A DNA stretch of 64,000 nucleotides from Candidatus Krumholzibacteriia bacterium (GTDB taxonomy: Bacteria > Krumholzibacteriota > Krumholzibacteriia > Krumholzibacteriales > Krumholzibacteriaceae). The notes under the pieces were generated by a model, which saw only the letters and a program-made list of their open reading frames with translations, was not told where the DNA came from and made no database searches. The position numbers and the translations under genes are program-made. The stretch spans positions 29,257-93,256 of the forward strand of contig JAGLYV010000029.1 in the NCBI GenBank assembly GCA_023131975.1, written 5' to 3'. Positions 44,101 to 53,243 of the stretch are shown piece after piece (the first letter of the stretch is position 1; each line of letters begins with the position of its first letter).

Positions 44101-46095
44101 GACGATCTCGTGTTTCACACGATGTTCAGGGATGTGGGTCTGCTGTCGAGCACCTGGTACTACTTTGTGGTAGCAGCAGTCGATTCTTGCGGCAACCTGA
44201 GTTCATACAGCCCGGAAGTAACTACGACCACCAGCCCGCCGCAACTCGCGGGGTGGCCCAACAAGATGAGCAAAGAAAGCTCCAGCAGCCCGAATATCGG
44301 TGACATCGATGGTGATACGCACGCGGATATCGTGATCGGTTCGGATTATGTCCACGCGTGGCGCGGTGATGGAGTCGAACTTAGAGACGGTGACGGACAG
44401 CCGATCACCTGGGGTATCTTCAACACAGAGGGAACGACATTCACCGCTTCGGTCGCTTTGGGCGAACTGGACGGGGTCCAGGGTCTCGAAATCGTCGGCG
44501 CGGCGTGGGACACGAAAAAGCTGTATGTATTTAACAAAGACGGTGTGAACCTGCCCGGATTTCCCAAGACCACAGTCGATCTCTGCTGGGCGAGTCCCGT
44601 GCTTGGAGACTTTGACGGTGACGGCGATCTGGAGATAATAGCGTACGATGTGGACGGCACAGTATATGTATGGCACCACGATGGGACCGAACTGAGAGAC
44701 GGCGACTCAAATCCCTCGACCGACGGACCGTTCTTCTCGGCGGGAAGCGCGAGTGACGGCTGGCATGTTTCCACTCCAGCGATGGCCGATATGGATGGCG
44801 ATGGTGTCCTGGAACTTATCGTATGTGCTCCGAGCGACAATATCTACTGTCTCAACTATAACGGTACTTCGGTTCCCGGATGGCCGGTAGCGGTCGATGT
44901 AGGAGCGAGTATCTCCGCCAGCCCCGCTGTGGGCGATGTCGATAATGACGGGTACCCCGAAGTCGTTGTGCAGACTTCATGGAGCCGGGTCTACGGCCTG
45001 AACCACGATGGGACAGAGATGCCCGGTTGGCCGAAATGGGTCAACAGCAGCACTTTCTTCAACTCTTCTCCGGCGATGGCCGACCTGACAGGAGACGGGT
45101 TCCTCGAAGTGATACTTCCAGGACAGAATGGATATCTATATATCTTCACTTCTACCGGAGCTTCGCTACCCGGCTGGCCGATCGTCTACTCCACTTCAGC
45201 TGGCACGGAGTCATCTCCCGTAGTGGCCGATATATCGGGCGACGGCAATCTCGATATCATCCTCGGCGCCGAGGATGGCTTCCTGAAAGCCTGGGATATC
45301 AATGGCGATTTCCTGCCAGGTTTCCCGATCAAGCTTAACGGCTATATCCGGGGTACGCCGATCGTCAGCGATATGGATCTGGATGGAGATGTCGAACTGA
45401 TTGCCTCATGCTGGGACCAGAACGTGTTTGTCTGGGATATCGAGGCTCCCACCTATTACGGGTACAGAGCCTGGAACGGTTTCCACTGCAACAGTCTGAA
45501 CAGCGGATGGATCGACCAGCCCGACCTGACAGGCGCCGAAGGCATGGCCTGCTCATACATGATAGATCGTGGAGATATCAATCTCAACTGGTCCGTCAGT
45601 GCCGGAGTGGAAAGCTGGGATCTCTTCAGGAAACAACCTGACGCGGAGTATGAACTTCTGGCAGCCGAGCTCAGGGCTGATCAGGCAGGGACAGTGATCT
45701 ACAGGGATCTTAGCGTGGAAGAGGGCCTGACTTATATATACAGACTTCAGGCTTCAGGCAACGACGAGTTCTATGCTGAGACTGAAGGGATAGAGGTTCC
45801 CGTACAGACCGCACGGATGTACCAGAACTACCCGAATCCTTTCAATCCGATGACCCGGATCGCCTATACGGTGCCTGGTGGAGCCTCTTCGGTCCAGAAC
45901 GTTCTTCTCAATGTCTACGATGTGAGAGGAGCTCTTATAAAGACTCTTGTGAACAGTCCGGTCACCGGGGGCAGGCATATAGTCACCTGGGACGGTACTA
46001 ACAACAGGGGCGCACAGGTATCGAGCGGCGTGTACTTCTCGCGGTTCAGTACCGGTGGACATAATGAAGTCAAGAAAATGCTTCTTCTCAGATAG
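41122..46095 (+). CDS. Gingipain-like C25 protease with FG-GAP propeller and FlgD-like C-terminus
   Basis: 1657 residues. Signal peptide (1-25), N-terminal propeptide with a gingipain-type fold, then a peptidase C25 domain (about 240-630) with catalytic His in HAGHGG (His486/489) and Cys in LMNCTN (Cys524). Next come Ig-like repeats (LSVKVANTGEMVADKVYAF; LNVSVKNFGSGTATGLEG), a fibronectin III-like domain, and FG-GAP/VCBS repeats with Asp-rich turns (GDIDGDTHADIVIGSD, GDFDGDGDLEIIAYD, GDVDNDGYPEVVVQ) that should fold as a calcium-binding propeller. The end NYPNPFNPMTRIAYTVP, VYDVRGALIKTL is the FlgD-like Ig module common in FCB-group secreted proteins and resembles type IX sorting tails. Strong AGGAGGAG ribosome site and a terminator after the gene. 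Confidence 0.92.
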   Translation: MVRILSRSLILTTVLIFVFGSLHATEVRHAVDIDRSDLNMTQPEAGVVSLAMDGCLSTNYLGLPELPFRVVSLLLPQGESVRSFYLDGGSVISISTEASVSLFMGDYLDDGTLRGLSVDAAEVTGKDSVFPAWQVRHLGTRSMKGYRIASFAVYPIRYNTDTGELSLISNFDLVVETEPAMDYDSTVERVRYVDGFRESARSDVESIVVNPSEAASYSFNEVVVDTGDRGFLPSYLPSMEGSEVKYLIITNAEMESSFQVLADWKTKKGIPAVVRTIEWIQQNFRMGTDRGETIRNFIVEAYAKWGVEYVLLGGDTDIIPARYAYVSFYTGDFLPTEMYYSCLDGNWNADGDSIWGEAYHSTLDPGDDTDLYAEVYVGRMPVSTVSEADIVIGKTITYETPVETTSKAKFLLLGEVIFPTLYQAGDDIILDGAEILEDVYLPYLQGMPDREAIRLYEAYFDYPGAYLLSKSSAVDSMNAGVNHVMHAGHGGKYNMAVGSGTILNYDAANLVNGDALFSMYLMNCTNVAYDTDCLAEYFLLNANGGAFAVTGSSRSAFPSTSRPYLDNYYHLLFVDDVVQLGKVHTKSREPYTSGASAETADRWTHYIYNYLGDPELCMFRGEVGTFDVAYPATTVFGVNEITITVTSDGSPFDSAYVCLHKEGDDYVYGYTDMSGEIVFSDFLCRDHRFIDLTVTGLDHARFNDSISVVQETNAFLRVDKTRINDYVVGNNDNILDSGESVVLSVKVANTGEMVADKVYAFVRSSNPAVTVSDSVAIYPQVGLIEPVYGLDAFAFSVLPTVEDEEIIEFIIDIHDSTGGFWSEKFAIEVHAPDLELYINALSDELPYGDGDGTITSGESFLLNVSVKNFGSGTATGLEGVIRTTNGGITIVDSTSIYINLPTLGVGEGSGFVLSEMNLYTSNYFEFELTDAFGRVYTRALELREPASPDSLFLDASFGPTEIHITWDPPDDMEPYRYLVYHSLTPGGPYEQVSDDLVFHTMFRDVGLLSSTWYYFVVAAVDSCGNLSSYSPEVTTTTSPPQLAGWPNKMSKESSSSPNIGDIDGDTHADIVIGSDYVHAWRGDGVELRDGDGQPITWGIFNTEGTTFTASVALGELDGVQGLEIVGAAWDTKKLYVFNKDGVNLPGFPKTTVDLCWASPVLGDFDGDGDLEIIAYDVDGTVYVWHHDGTELRDGDSNPSTDGPFFSAGSASDGWHVSTPAMADMDGDGVLELIVCAPSDNIYCLNYNGTSVPGWPVAVDVGASISASPAVGDVDNDGYPEVVVQTSWSRVYGLNHDGTEMPGWPKWVNSSTFFNSSPAMADLTGDGFLEVILPGQNGYLYIFTSTGASLPGWPIVYSTSAGTESSPVVADISGDGNLDIILGAEDGFLKAWDINGDFLPGFPIKLNGYIRGTPIVSDMDLDGDVELIASCWDQNVFVWDIEAPTYYGYRAWNGFHCNSLNSGWIDQPDLTGAEGMACSYMIDRGDINLNWSVSAGVESWDLFRKQPDAEYELLAAELRADQAGTVIYRDLSVEEGLTYIYRLQASGNDEFYAETEGIEVPVQTARMYQNYPNPFNPMTRIAYTVPGGASSVQNVLLNVYDVRGALIKTLVNSPVTGGRHIVTWDGTNNRGAQVSSGVYFSRFSTGGHNEVKKMLLLR

Positions 46096-46162
46096 TAGAT
46101 GTCTATGTTGAGTGGATAGCAACATTCATGGCTGAGCCATAGCGGCAGGTCAGGGTATAAAG

Positions 46163-46198
46163 AAGAGGGTCGGGACATGGAGTCCCGACCCTCTTTGT
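46163..46198 (+). terminator. Rho-independent terminator after the C25 protease gene
   Basis: A 14-bp perfect stem, AAGAGGGTCGGGAC (46163-46176) with GTCCCGACCCTCTT (46182-46195), loop ATGGA, then TTTGTG. The stem is symmetric and could also serve the minus-strand YkgJ-like gene that ends at 46254. Confidence 0.85.
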
Positions 46199-46253
46199 GT
46201 CTGATCGCGCCGATCATTCGCCGTCATCATCGATCTGCCAGGACTTGATTGTT

Positions 46254-46685
46254 CTAATCGACTTCCTCGAGAGATGTCCTGATATAACGTTCCAATTCTT
46301 CGTAGCTGTGAAAATGGAGATCGAAATCATAATCTCGTTCGAATTCGCAGTCTTCCCAGGTGTGGGTCCGGCAGATATTCGGGCGCACCGGGTAGATCAT
46401 GCAGCCTTTTACAGGATCGTAGAACCTGCATGGATTGTTGACCAGGACAAACCATCGCTCGTCATCCATGTAGATCTGCACATCTCTGTGAGCCATTATC
46501 CAAAGCATGTCGTTCCAGTCGTCCATGTCTTCCGGCTCGTCTATCTCCACTGAGAAGTACATGCAGCATTTGGCGGGAATGCAATCCTCGCACTGGTTTT
46601 TTGCGATTTTATTCCCTGATTTCTTCTTCTTTTTTTCCTTCAGGGCAATTTTCTTTTTTTTGCGGTTTTTTTCTCTTGAAAACAA
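46254..46685 (-). CDS. YkgJ/UPF0153-family Cys-cluster protein
   Basis: 143 residues with Cys pairs in QCEDCIPAKCC, NPCRFYD, KGCMIYPVRPNIC and WEDCEF, as in YkgJ proteins that bind zinc or an Fe-S cluster. The first 30 residues are almost all Lys/Arg, a basic tail absent from most members that might bind nucleic acid. Family function is unknown. It stands alone between two plus-strand genes. Confidence 0.85.
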   Translation of the reverse strand: MFSREKNRKKKKIALKEKKKKKSGNKIAKNQCEDCIPAKCCMYFSVEIDEPEDMDDWNDMLWIMAHRDVQIYMDDERWFVLVNNPCRFYDPVKGCMIYPVRPNICRTHTWEDCEFERDYDFDLHFHSYEELERYIRTSLEEVD

Positions 46686-46786
46686 ATTCTATCTCCCTTC
46701 GGTGTTGTGCATTCCACTGCTGGTGTCGTGCATCCCACTGTTTATAAGGAAAAATCTTCTCTTTGGCAATATCAAAGAAGCGGGGA

Positions 46787-46816
46787 TTGACATTGCGTAC
46801 CGGAATGGTGTATCTT
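46787..46816 (+). promoter_or_regulatory. Candidate sigma-70 promoter for the acyl-CoA dehydrogenase/ETF operon
   Basis: TTGACA (46787-46792), 18-bp spacer, TATCTT (46811-46816), about 58 bp ahead of the chosen start codon. Confidence 0.6.
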
Positions 46817-46873
46817 ATTCTTTCCTTAATACGGGTATGTTCTTATTCGGCAATGATTACTCCAGAGGTTTCG

Positions 46874-48037
46874 ATGAATATCCAGTTAACAGATGAAGAA
46901 CGAATGATTCAGAAGACTATCAGGGATTTTGCCCGCAAAGACCTTGCCGCTGTAGCCGATGAGGCCAACAGGGAAGGGACGTTCCAGGACGAGATATATG
47001 CCAGCCTCGCCGAACTGGGGTTCATGGGTATTACTGTTCCTGAAAAATACGGTGGTGTGGATTTCGGCACATTCAGCCTGGTGCTGACTCTCGAAGAGAT
47101 CAGCCGTGTCTGCGCGTCGACAGCCGTAGCGGTTTCAGTTCATAATTCGCTGGCCAACCATATCGTACTTAAATATGGCAGTGAGGAGATGAAGGAAAAA
47201 TACCTTCCCCGAATGGCTTCAGGAGAAGCGATAGGAGTCTACGCTCTTACCGAGCCAGATGCTGGAAGCGATGTCTCCGCGATAAGAATGTCCGCGGTGA
47301 AAAGGGGCGACGAATATATTCTTAACGGTTCCAAGATATTCATCTCGACTGGAGATAAAGCCGGAGTGATCATTGTCATCGCGCGGACCGATCCGGAAAG
47401 CAAGACGAAGGGAATGTCAGCTTTTCTCGTCGAGCCGGATCATCCAGGGTTCTCTGTCGGCAAGGTCGAGCACAAGATGGGCCTGAAGGCTTCGTCCACG
47501 GTAGAACTTGTCTTCGAGGACTGCCGTGTGCCGGCGGCAAACCTGATCGGCGAAGAGGGTATGGGTATGCAGATAGCTCTCGGGTCCCTCGACGGGGGAA
47601 GGATCGGTATCGCCTCGCAGGCTCTGGGTATCGCGCAGACCGCTCTCGATGAGGCCGTGTTGTTCGGCAGGGAGAGGAAGCAGTTCGGTAAAAGGCTCGT
47701 GGATTTCCAGGCCACCAGATGGAAGATCGCCGACATGGCTACCAATATCGATGCCGCGAGGCTGCTTACTTACCGGGCAGCGAGAATGCGTGACGAGGGC
47801 CTGCCCTGCACAAAAGAAGCGTCGATGGCTAAACTTTTTACGACGAGGATCGCGAACACGGCTGTTTATGATTCGCTGCAGATCCATGGTGGTGTGGGCT
47901 ACACTGAGGAGTTCAAGATAGAGAGATTTTTCAGGGATGCGCGGGTGACCGAGATCTATGAGGGCACCAGCGAGATACAGAGACTGGTTATATCAAAACA
48001 AGTACTGAAAGAGTATGAGCAGATGTATCCGGCCTGA
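46874..48037 (+). CDS. Acyl-CoA dehydrogenase
   Basis: 387 residues from ATG 46874 (AGAGG upstream; the frame extends back to 46763 through the promoter). Standard ACAD blocks: YALTEPDAGSD, NGSKIFISTG, HKMGLKASSTVEL, GRERKQFGKRL, QIHGGVGYTEEF and IYEGTSEIQR. The catalytic Glu lies in IYEGTSEIQR, the position of short-chain acyl-CoA dehydrogenases. FAD-dependent oxidation of acyl-CoA feeds electrons to the ETF encoded next (34 bp away). Confidence 0.93.
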   Translation: MNIQLTDEERMIQKTIRDFARKDLAAVADEANREGTFQDEIYASLAELGFMGITVPEKYGGVDFGTFSLVLTLEEISRVCASTAVAVSVHNSLANHIVLKYGSEEMKEKYLPRMASGEAIGVYALTEPDAGSDVSAIRMSAVKRGDEYILNGSKIFISTGDKAGVIIVIARTDPESKTKGMSAFLVEPDHPGFSVGKVEHKMGLKASSTVELVFEDCRVPAANLIGEEGMGMQIALGSLDGGRIGIASQALGIAQTALDEAVLFGRERKQFGKRLVDFQATRWKIADMATNIDAARLLTYRAARMRDEGLPCTKEASMAKLFTTRIANTAVYDSLQIHGGVGYTEEFKIERFFRDARVTEIYEGTSEIQRLVISKQVLKEYEQMYPA

Positions 48038-48070
48038 GAGTCGGAAGGCAACTGCCGAAAGGAGGATCCT

Positions 48071-48862
48071 TTGAAGATAATCGTGTTGCTGAAAAGGGTG
48101 CCGGACACCGAGGCGAAGATACTTATCAACCAGGATGGGAATGGTATCAGGGAAGACGGTGTAAAATTCATTATTAATACCTACGATGAATATGGGATAG
48201 AGGAGGGGCTCCGGCTGAAAGAGAAAGTGGGTGGCGATTCGAAGGTCACCGCAGTTTGTGCCGGACCGGAAGAGTCGACTGAGGTGATCAGGACGGCCCT
48301 CGCGATGGGAGTGGACGACGCGGTACATATCTGCGATCCCGCTCTGGCGAAACCAAGTCCGTTTACCATCGCGGAAGTACTCGCGAAGGCGATCTCGGAA
48401 GAAGGTTTCGATATCATCTTCTGTGGAAAACAGGGGATCGATGACGATATGGCGCAGACACAGAGTATCCTGGCCGAGAAACTGGATATCCCGCAGGTAA
48501 ACAACGCGACGGTATTCGAGTTGGCTGATGATCTTTCAAAGGCAGTATTGAACCGCAGGATCGAAGGTGGAGACGAAAAGGTCGAGGCCTCGCTGCCAGT
48601 GATTATATCGTGTGAAAAAGGCCTGAACGATCCGAGGTACGCATCGCTTCCGGGGATCATGAAGGCGAAGAAGAAGGAAATCAGGGTAAAGAACCTTGCC
48701 GATCTCGGCTTCAATGAGGCGCCGTCATCGGGAAGAAGCAGGGTCCTGAAGTGGCTGCCGATGCCAAAGGGCGGAGAGTGCAAAATGGTGGAGGCGGAAG
48801 AGACCGTCGATGCCGTCAAGGAACTCGCCAGGTTGCTGCGTGAAGAAGCTAAGGTCGTATAA
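48071..48862 (+). CDS. etfB: Electron transfer flavoprotein beta subunit EtfB
   Basis: 263 residues from TTG 48071, preceded by GGAGG at 5 bp. The opening KIIVLLKRVPDTEAKILI, the GKQGIDDDMAQTQSILAE block and LPGIMKAKKKEI are typical. It binds AMP and docks the acyl-CoA dehydrogenase. There is no sign of the extra motif that would make it a bifurcating EtfB, but sequence alone cannot exclude that. Next gene starts 21 bp later. Confidence 0.93.
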   Translation: MKIIVLLKRVPDTEAKILINQDGNGIREDGVKFIINTYDEYGIEEGLRLKEKVGGDSKVTAVCAGPEESTEVIRTALAMGVDDAVHICDPALAKPSPFTIAEVLAKAISEEGFDIIFCGKQGIDDDMAQTQSILAEKLDIPQVNNATVFELADDLSKAVLNRRIEGGDEKVEASLPVIISCEKGLNDPRYASLPGIMKAKKKEIRVKNLADLGFNEAPSSGRSRVLKWLPMPKGGECKMVEAEETVDAVKELARLLREEAKVV

Positions 48863-48883
48863 AGATAACTGGAGGATTCTGCA

Positions 48884-49867
48884 ATGGGAAAAGATGTTCT
48901 TGTATTTGGAGAGATAAGGAACGGAGAGCTTAAAAAGGTAGTAAAAGAACTTATCGCCGCCGCCGCCGTGATCACCGGTGAGACGGGTGGAGCGGTTGAC
49001 GCTGTGCTTGTGGGCGCCGGGGCGGAGAAGGAAGCTTCGGGGATCTCCGGTTATGGACTTAGAAAGATCGCCGTAGTAGATGACGATGCCGTCGCCGATT
49101 ATTCGTCCGAAGGATACGCGGCCGTGCTGGCGTCTCTCGTAGGTGAAGAAGGTTACGGCTATGTCCTTATGGGAGCGACCTCGATGGGACGCGACCTGGG
49201 GCCGAGAGCCGCGGCCAGGGTCGATGGTGTGATGTTCAGTGACTGCGTCGAAGTAAGGATCGACGGGGGCGCCCTCGTCGCCAGAAGGCCTGTATATTCC
49301 GGGAAATTGTTTGTGGAACTGACTCCGGAGGGTGACGGACCTGTGTTTATCTCGATCAGGCCCAACAATATTGCTCCAGCCGGGGAAAGTGGGGGTTCGT
49401 CAGAGATCGCGGCAAAACCTTCGGGAGTGGATAGAGCCGCCATCCGTGCCATCGTAAGCGAGATCATTCCTCTGGCCGGAGGTCGTCCCGATGTCACCGA
49501 GGCTGACGTTATCGTGTCCGGTGGAAGGGCTATGAAGGAAGAGTCGAACTTCAGGATGCTGGAAAAACTGGCCGACCTGTTCGGTGGGGCTGTGGGAGCT
49601 TCTCGCGCCGCAGTAGACGCGGGATACGCGGAGCAGCCTATCCAGGTGGGACAGACCGGCAAGGTCGTCAACCCCAAGCTCTATATCGCCTGTGGGATCT
49701 CAGGCGCCATTCAGCATCTGGCGGGGATGAGGACCTCGAAGGTGATCGTGGCGATAAACAAGGACGCGAGCGCGCCGATCTTCGAAAAGGCCCATTACGG
49801 GATCGTCGGGGATCTATTTGAGGTCGTGCCGATACTTACCGAAGAACTGGAAAAGATGCTTCAGTAA
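48884..49867 (+). CDS. etfA: Electron transfer flavoprotein alpha subunit EtfA
   Basis: 327 residues. The C-terminal FAD-binding blocks VVSGGRAMKEES-like (IVSGGRAMKE), VGASRAAVDAGY, QPIQVGQTGKVVNPKLYIACGISGAIQH and INKDASAPIF are complete. With EtfB it carries electrons from acyl-CoA dehydrogenase to the membrane oxidoreductase encoded next. Its GGAGG site lies in the short gap after etfB. Confidence 0.94.
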   Translation: MGKDVLVFGEIRNGELKKVVKELIAAAAVITGETGGAVDAVLVGAGAEKEASGISGYGLRKIAVVDDDAVADYSSEGYAAVLASLVGEEGYGYVLMGATSMGRDLGPRAAARVDGVMFSDCVEVRIDGGALVARRPVYSGKLFVELTPEGDGPVFISIRPNNIAPAGESGGSSEIAAKPSGVDRAAIRAIVSEIIPLAGGRPDVTEADVIVSGGRAMKEESNFRMLEKLADLFGGAVGASRAAVDAGYAEQPIQVGQTGKVVNPKLYIACGISGAIQHLAGMRTSKVIVAINKDASAPIFEKAHYGIVGDLFEVVPILTEELEKMLQ

Positions 49868-49992
49868 GGGTAGAATGATTTAGAGTCCGGCGACATTGCT
49901 GTTGTCGGCACATGAAAACAGATGTGACAGGGGGCGGGAACCTGTATCCCGTCCCCGCTGGCCACCTGGTTCATCCGTCCGCGGGAGGTAGC

Positions 49993-51996
49993 ATGACTGT
50001 CCAGGGTATCGTTCTGCTTGTCTTGTTCGTGGCCGTCCTGGTCGTTTTCGGGTTTATTGTAAGGATGCTTATCCGTACTCTCAAACTCGGTAAGCCTGAA
50101 GACCGCTCCGGGAATATCGGACAGAGGATCAACTCGGTCCTCGTCTATGTCGCCGCACAGGCGAGAGTACTTTCCCAACCCGCCGGACTCGGACACTTCC
50201 TTATCTTCTGGGGATTTATCTTCATCACCCTGGGAACCATAGAACACATTGTCGGCATGATAGTGCCGGGGGTCAGTTACACGGCTGTCTTTGGCCCTGT
50301 GGTGGCAGGGGTGATATCCTGGTTCCAGGATATTCTGGCATTCCTCGTATTGCTGGCGATAATCGTATCTCTGTTCAGGAGATTCGTGCTGAAACCAGTG
50401 CGTCTGAAGATCGACGATCCCGGAGCCAGGCAGGAAGCCCTGTTTATCCTTACTCTCATCTCCGCGCTGGTACTGCTGATGTTCGGGATCAAGGGCGCCG
50501 GTATTCTGATGGGAAAGGTCGACCCGGCATATGCCCCCGTTTCGAGTTTCGTCGCGGGACTTCTCCAGGGCAGGGGGTTGGACCTCCATATGTTCGAGAA
50601 TGTTCTGGCCTGGACACATCACCTGATAGTCTTTTTCTTCCTCTTATATGTCCCGTACTCCAAACATATACATATCCTCGGTGCCATTCCCAATATCTAT
50701 CTCAGGAATCTCGGTCCGGCCGGAACACTCAGCAGAATGGATTTCGAGGACGAGAGTGCCGAAAAATTCGGCAACTCGGAGATCAGGGACTTTACATGGA
50801 AACAGCTTCTCGATCTCTATGCCTGTACGGAGTGTGGTCGATGCCAGGCGGCATGCCCGGCCTATCTCACTGAAAAACCTCTCAGCCCATTCAATATGAT
50901 CCACAGGATGAGGGCGCACCTGATGGACGAGAGGGGAAAGCTTCTCAAGGGGCAAGATGGAGAAAAGGGAGAAACGGGAGCAGAAGGAGTGGAAGGCACT
51001 CCGATCATACCCGAGACGATGACGACGGATGAGATATGGGCCTGTACCACCTGTGGAGCGTGTATGCAGGAATGTCCTCCGTTCATCGAACATGTGCAGA
51101 AGATAGTGGATCTCAGGCGTTACCTTGTCATGACCGAGAGTAATTTCCCGCAGGAGATGCAGGCTGTCTTCCGCAACATGGAAGTCAACTACAACCCATG
51201 GTCGATAGGTTTCTCTACCAGGGCTGACTGGGCTGAAGGAATGGATGTGCCCATAGCCTCGGAAAAAAAGGAATTCGACGTACTCTTCTGGACAGGTTGC
51301 GCCGGCTCGTTCGATGCCCGCGGTCAGAGTGTGATGAAAGCCGTAGTGGAATTATTCGGAAAGGCGGACGTGGATTTTGCTATCCTCGGTGTGGAGGAGA
51401 TGTGCTGCGGAGAGACAGCGCGGAGGATGGGTAACGAATACCTCGCCCAGACTCTGATAGATGGAAATATCGATGTACTGAAGAAATACAGTTTCAAGAA
51501 GATAGTCACTGCCTGTCCCCATTGTTTCAATACATTCAAGGTGGAATATCCCCAGTTCGGTTTTGAGGCGGAAGTGATGCATCACAGCGAATTTCTGCTG
51601 GACCTTCTGGAAGAAGGCAGGCTCAAGGCAGGGAAGATCGAGTCAACCAGGGGTACGTATCACGATTCCTGCTATCTTGGAAGATATAACGATATTCTTG
51701 ACCAGCCCAGGAGCATCCTCAATCAGGTGAGTGGCGTTGAGATCACGGAAATGGGCAGAAGCGGCAAGAGGTCGTTCTGTTGCGGCGCGGGTGGTGGCAG
51801 GATGTGGATGGAAGAAGATATCGGCCGACGTATAAATGAAGAGAGAGTAAGCGAGACGACGAAGCTGGGAGTGGATACTATATTCGCCGCCTGTCCGTAT
51901 TGTATTACGATGTTCGAGGATGGTCTGAAGGCTGGTGAGATAGAGAACGTAAGGGTCAGGGATATCGCCGAGGTGCTCCTGGAGTCCATCGACTAG
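49993..51996 (+). CDS. Membrane ETF:quinone oxidoreductase with cytochrome b-like and HdrD-like domains (EtfD/EMO type)
   Basis: 667 residues from ATG 49993 (GGGAGG 4 bp upstream; the frame reaches back to 49912). Five or six membrane helices (up to about 240) with His residues resemble the NarI/cytochrome b domain. Two [4Fe-4S] motifs follow (CTECGRCQAAC and CTTCGACMQEC), then two CCG domains (FWTGCAGS through GVEEMCCGE; DSCYLGRYND through SFCCGAGGGRMW). This matches the membrane oxidoreductases that pass ETF electrons to menaquinone. The four genes form one pathway from acyl-CoA to the quinone pool. Confidence 0.9.
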   Translation: MTVQGIVLLVLFVAVLVVFGFIVRMLIRTLKLGKPEDRSGNIGQRINSVLVYVAAQARVLSQPAGLGHFLIFWGFIFITLGTIEHIVGMIVPGVSYTAVFGPVVAGVISWFQDILAFLVLLAIIVSLFRRFVLKPVRLKIDDPGARQEALFILTLISALVLLMFGIKGAGILMGKVDPAYAPVSSFVAGLLQGRGLDLHMFENVLAWTHHLIVFFFLLYVPYSKHIHILGAIPNIYLRNLGPAGTLSRMDFEDESAEKFGNSEIRDFTWKQLLDLYACTECGRCQAACPAYLTEKPLSPFNMIHRMRAHLMDERGKLLKGQDGEKGETGAEGVEGTPIIPETMTTDEIWACTTCGACMQECPPFIEHVQKIVDLRRYLVMTESNFPQEMQAVFRNMEVNYNPWSIGFSTRADWAEGMDVPIASEKKEFDVLFWTGCAGSFDARGQSVMKAVVELFGKADVDFAILGVEEMCCGETARRMGNEYLAQTLIDGNIDVLKKYSFKKIVTACPHCFNTFKVEYPQFGFEAEVMHHSEFLLDLLEEGRLKAGKIESTRGTYHDSCYLGRYNDILDQPRSILNQVSGVEITEMGRSGKRSFCCGAGGGRMWMEEDIGRRINEERVSETTKLGVDTIFAACPYCITMFEDGLKAGEIENVRVRDIAEVLLESID

Positions 51997-53243
51997 AACC
52001 CTTTGGATATTGTGGCGGAGATCATGGTCAGGGAGAAGTCGTCGTCCCTTCTGGAGTGACGTTCCGGGTCATGCATGATAAATAGCCCGATAGATATGTC
52101 GTTCGAAGTCTTGATGTTTCCCATCAGAGAAAACCTGTTCAGGTAGAAATCCGAATAGATATCGTTCTCCTCCATGATGTAATTGCGCTTGCCCGGTTCC
52201 CAGCTGAAGGTGCACCAGTAATCTCCGTTCCCAAGCAGGTCAAATCCAAGGATGATGGATCCTTCCCAGTATTTTTCCTCTTCGAAGTCGCGGCACAGCA
52301 TCCTCGCAAATCGCGGTTCCGCGAACAATGAAAGTACGGGGTTGACCGGTATCGTAGTCTTTATTCCGCCTCTCAGGTAATGTGTGTCAAAAAATGTAGT
52401 CGTGGGTGTGTCGTAGATGTAAGACTCCGAGTCGAATCTGAGGGAGGTCTTTACCCCGCCTGCCAGCGGTACAGAGATCGAACTGAACGAATAGATATTC
52501 CAGAGCGGACTTCTCGAGTCACCACTGTAATCACGTCTGTCTCCGGAAAGGGAGAATTCGGCGAGAGTTTCGGGTGCAGGTTGAAAGTGGAATTCCAGAC
52601 CGGTGAGTATCCTGTCGTAACTGAGGTCGGAAGTGTCGGCGACCTCTCTGTGGCCGGCCGAGATGGCTATCCGGGTGAATCTTTCAAAATACGAGCCGTT
52701 CTCCACTTCCAGTCCGCCGTCGAAATAGACATAGTCGTAGTCGAAAGCGGTCTTCTCGCTGTAATCAATAAGCTCCATTCTTCCCCTGGCGGAGACCTTC
52801 AGTCCGTTCCTTATTGTCCTTCCGAGTTTCACACTCGTATTCGACTGGACATAGTCGTTGCCGAATTCGTAATCGCTTCCGTCGCGGTAAAATTTCAGGC
52901 GTGAACTGTTCCGAATCTCCAGCCGGAGTGATTCCCAGGATCCCGCGGAAAGGTTGCCGTAGAAGATCTCGTTTATCGACTGGGTTCCATAGCGGAAAGT
53001 ATTTGTGCCACCCAACTTCAGTTTTGCGCCTGAATGTGTGAGTGAGGTGGCGAGTGAGAGGTAAAACTCCTGTATGGCATCGGTCGTGTCTTCCTCAAGG
53101 ATCGTGAACCTGTCTACAAACGAGTCGTAGCCGAAGGTCAGGTCTCCCCGGAAACTGGCGCCGGCGAGGGAAGAGCCGGAACTGGCCAGAACAAAAACGG
53201 CGGCGATGCCAGCCGTTCTGATGATTACGCGGAGATGGTCCAT
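51993..53243 (-). CDS. Predicted outer-membrane beta-barrel protein
   Basis: 416 residues. Signal peptide (IRTAGIAAVFVLASSGSSLAGA) and a mature part made of alternating amphipathic strands (for example LRLEIRNSSRLKFYRDGSDY), ending in SKGF with the C-terminal Phe expected for BAM-inserted barrels. No family is recognised. It is the last gene of the sigma-54 operon and overlaps the convergent EMO gene by 4 bp. Confidence 0.75.
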   Translation of the reverse strand: MDHLRVIIRTAGIAAVFVLASSGSSLAGASFRGDLTFGYDSFVDRFTILEEDTTDAIQEFYLSLATSLTHSGAKLKLGGTNTFRYGTQSINEIFYGNLSAGSWESLRLEIRNSSRLKFYRDGSDYEFGNDYVQSNTSVKLGRTIRNGLKVSARGRMELIDYSEKTAFDYDYVYFDGGLEVENGSYFERFTRIAISAGHREVADTSDLSYDRILTGLEFHFQPAPETLAEFSLSGDRRDYSGDSRSPLWNIYSFSSISVPLAGGVKTSLRFDSESYIYDTPTTTFFDTHYLRGGIKTTIPVNPVLSLFAEPRFARMLCRDFEEEKYWEGSIILGFDLLGNGDYWCTFSWEPGKRNYIMEENDIYSDFYLNRFSLMGNIKTSNDISIGLFIMHDPERHSRRDDDFSLTMISATISKGF

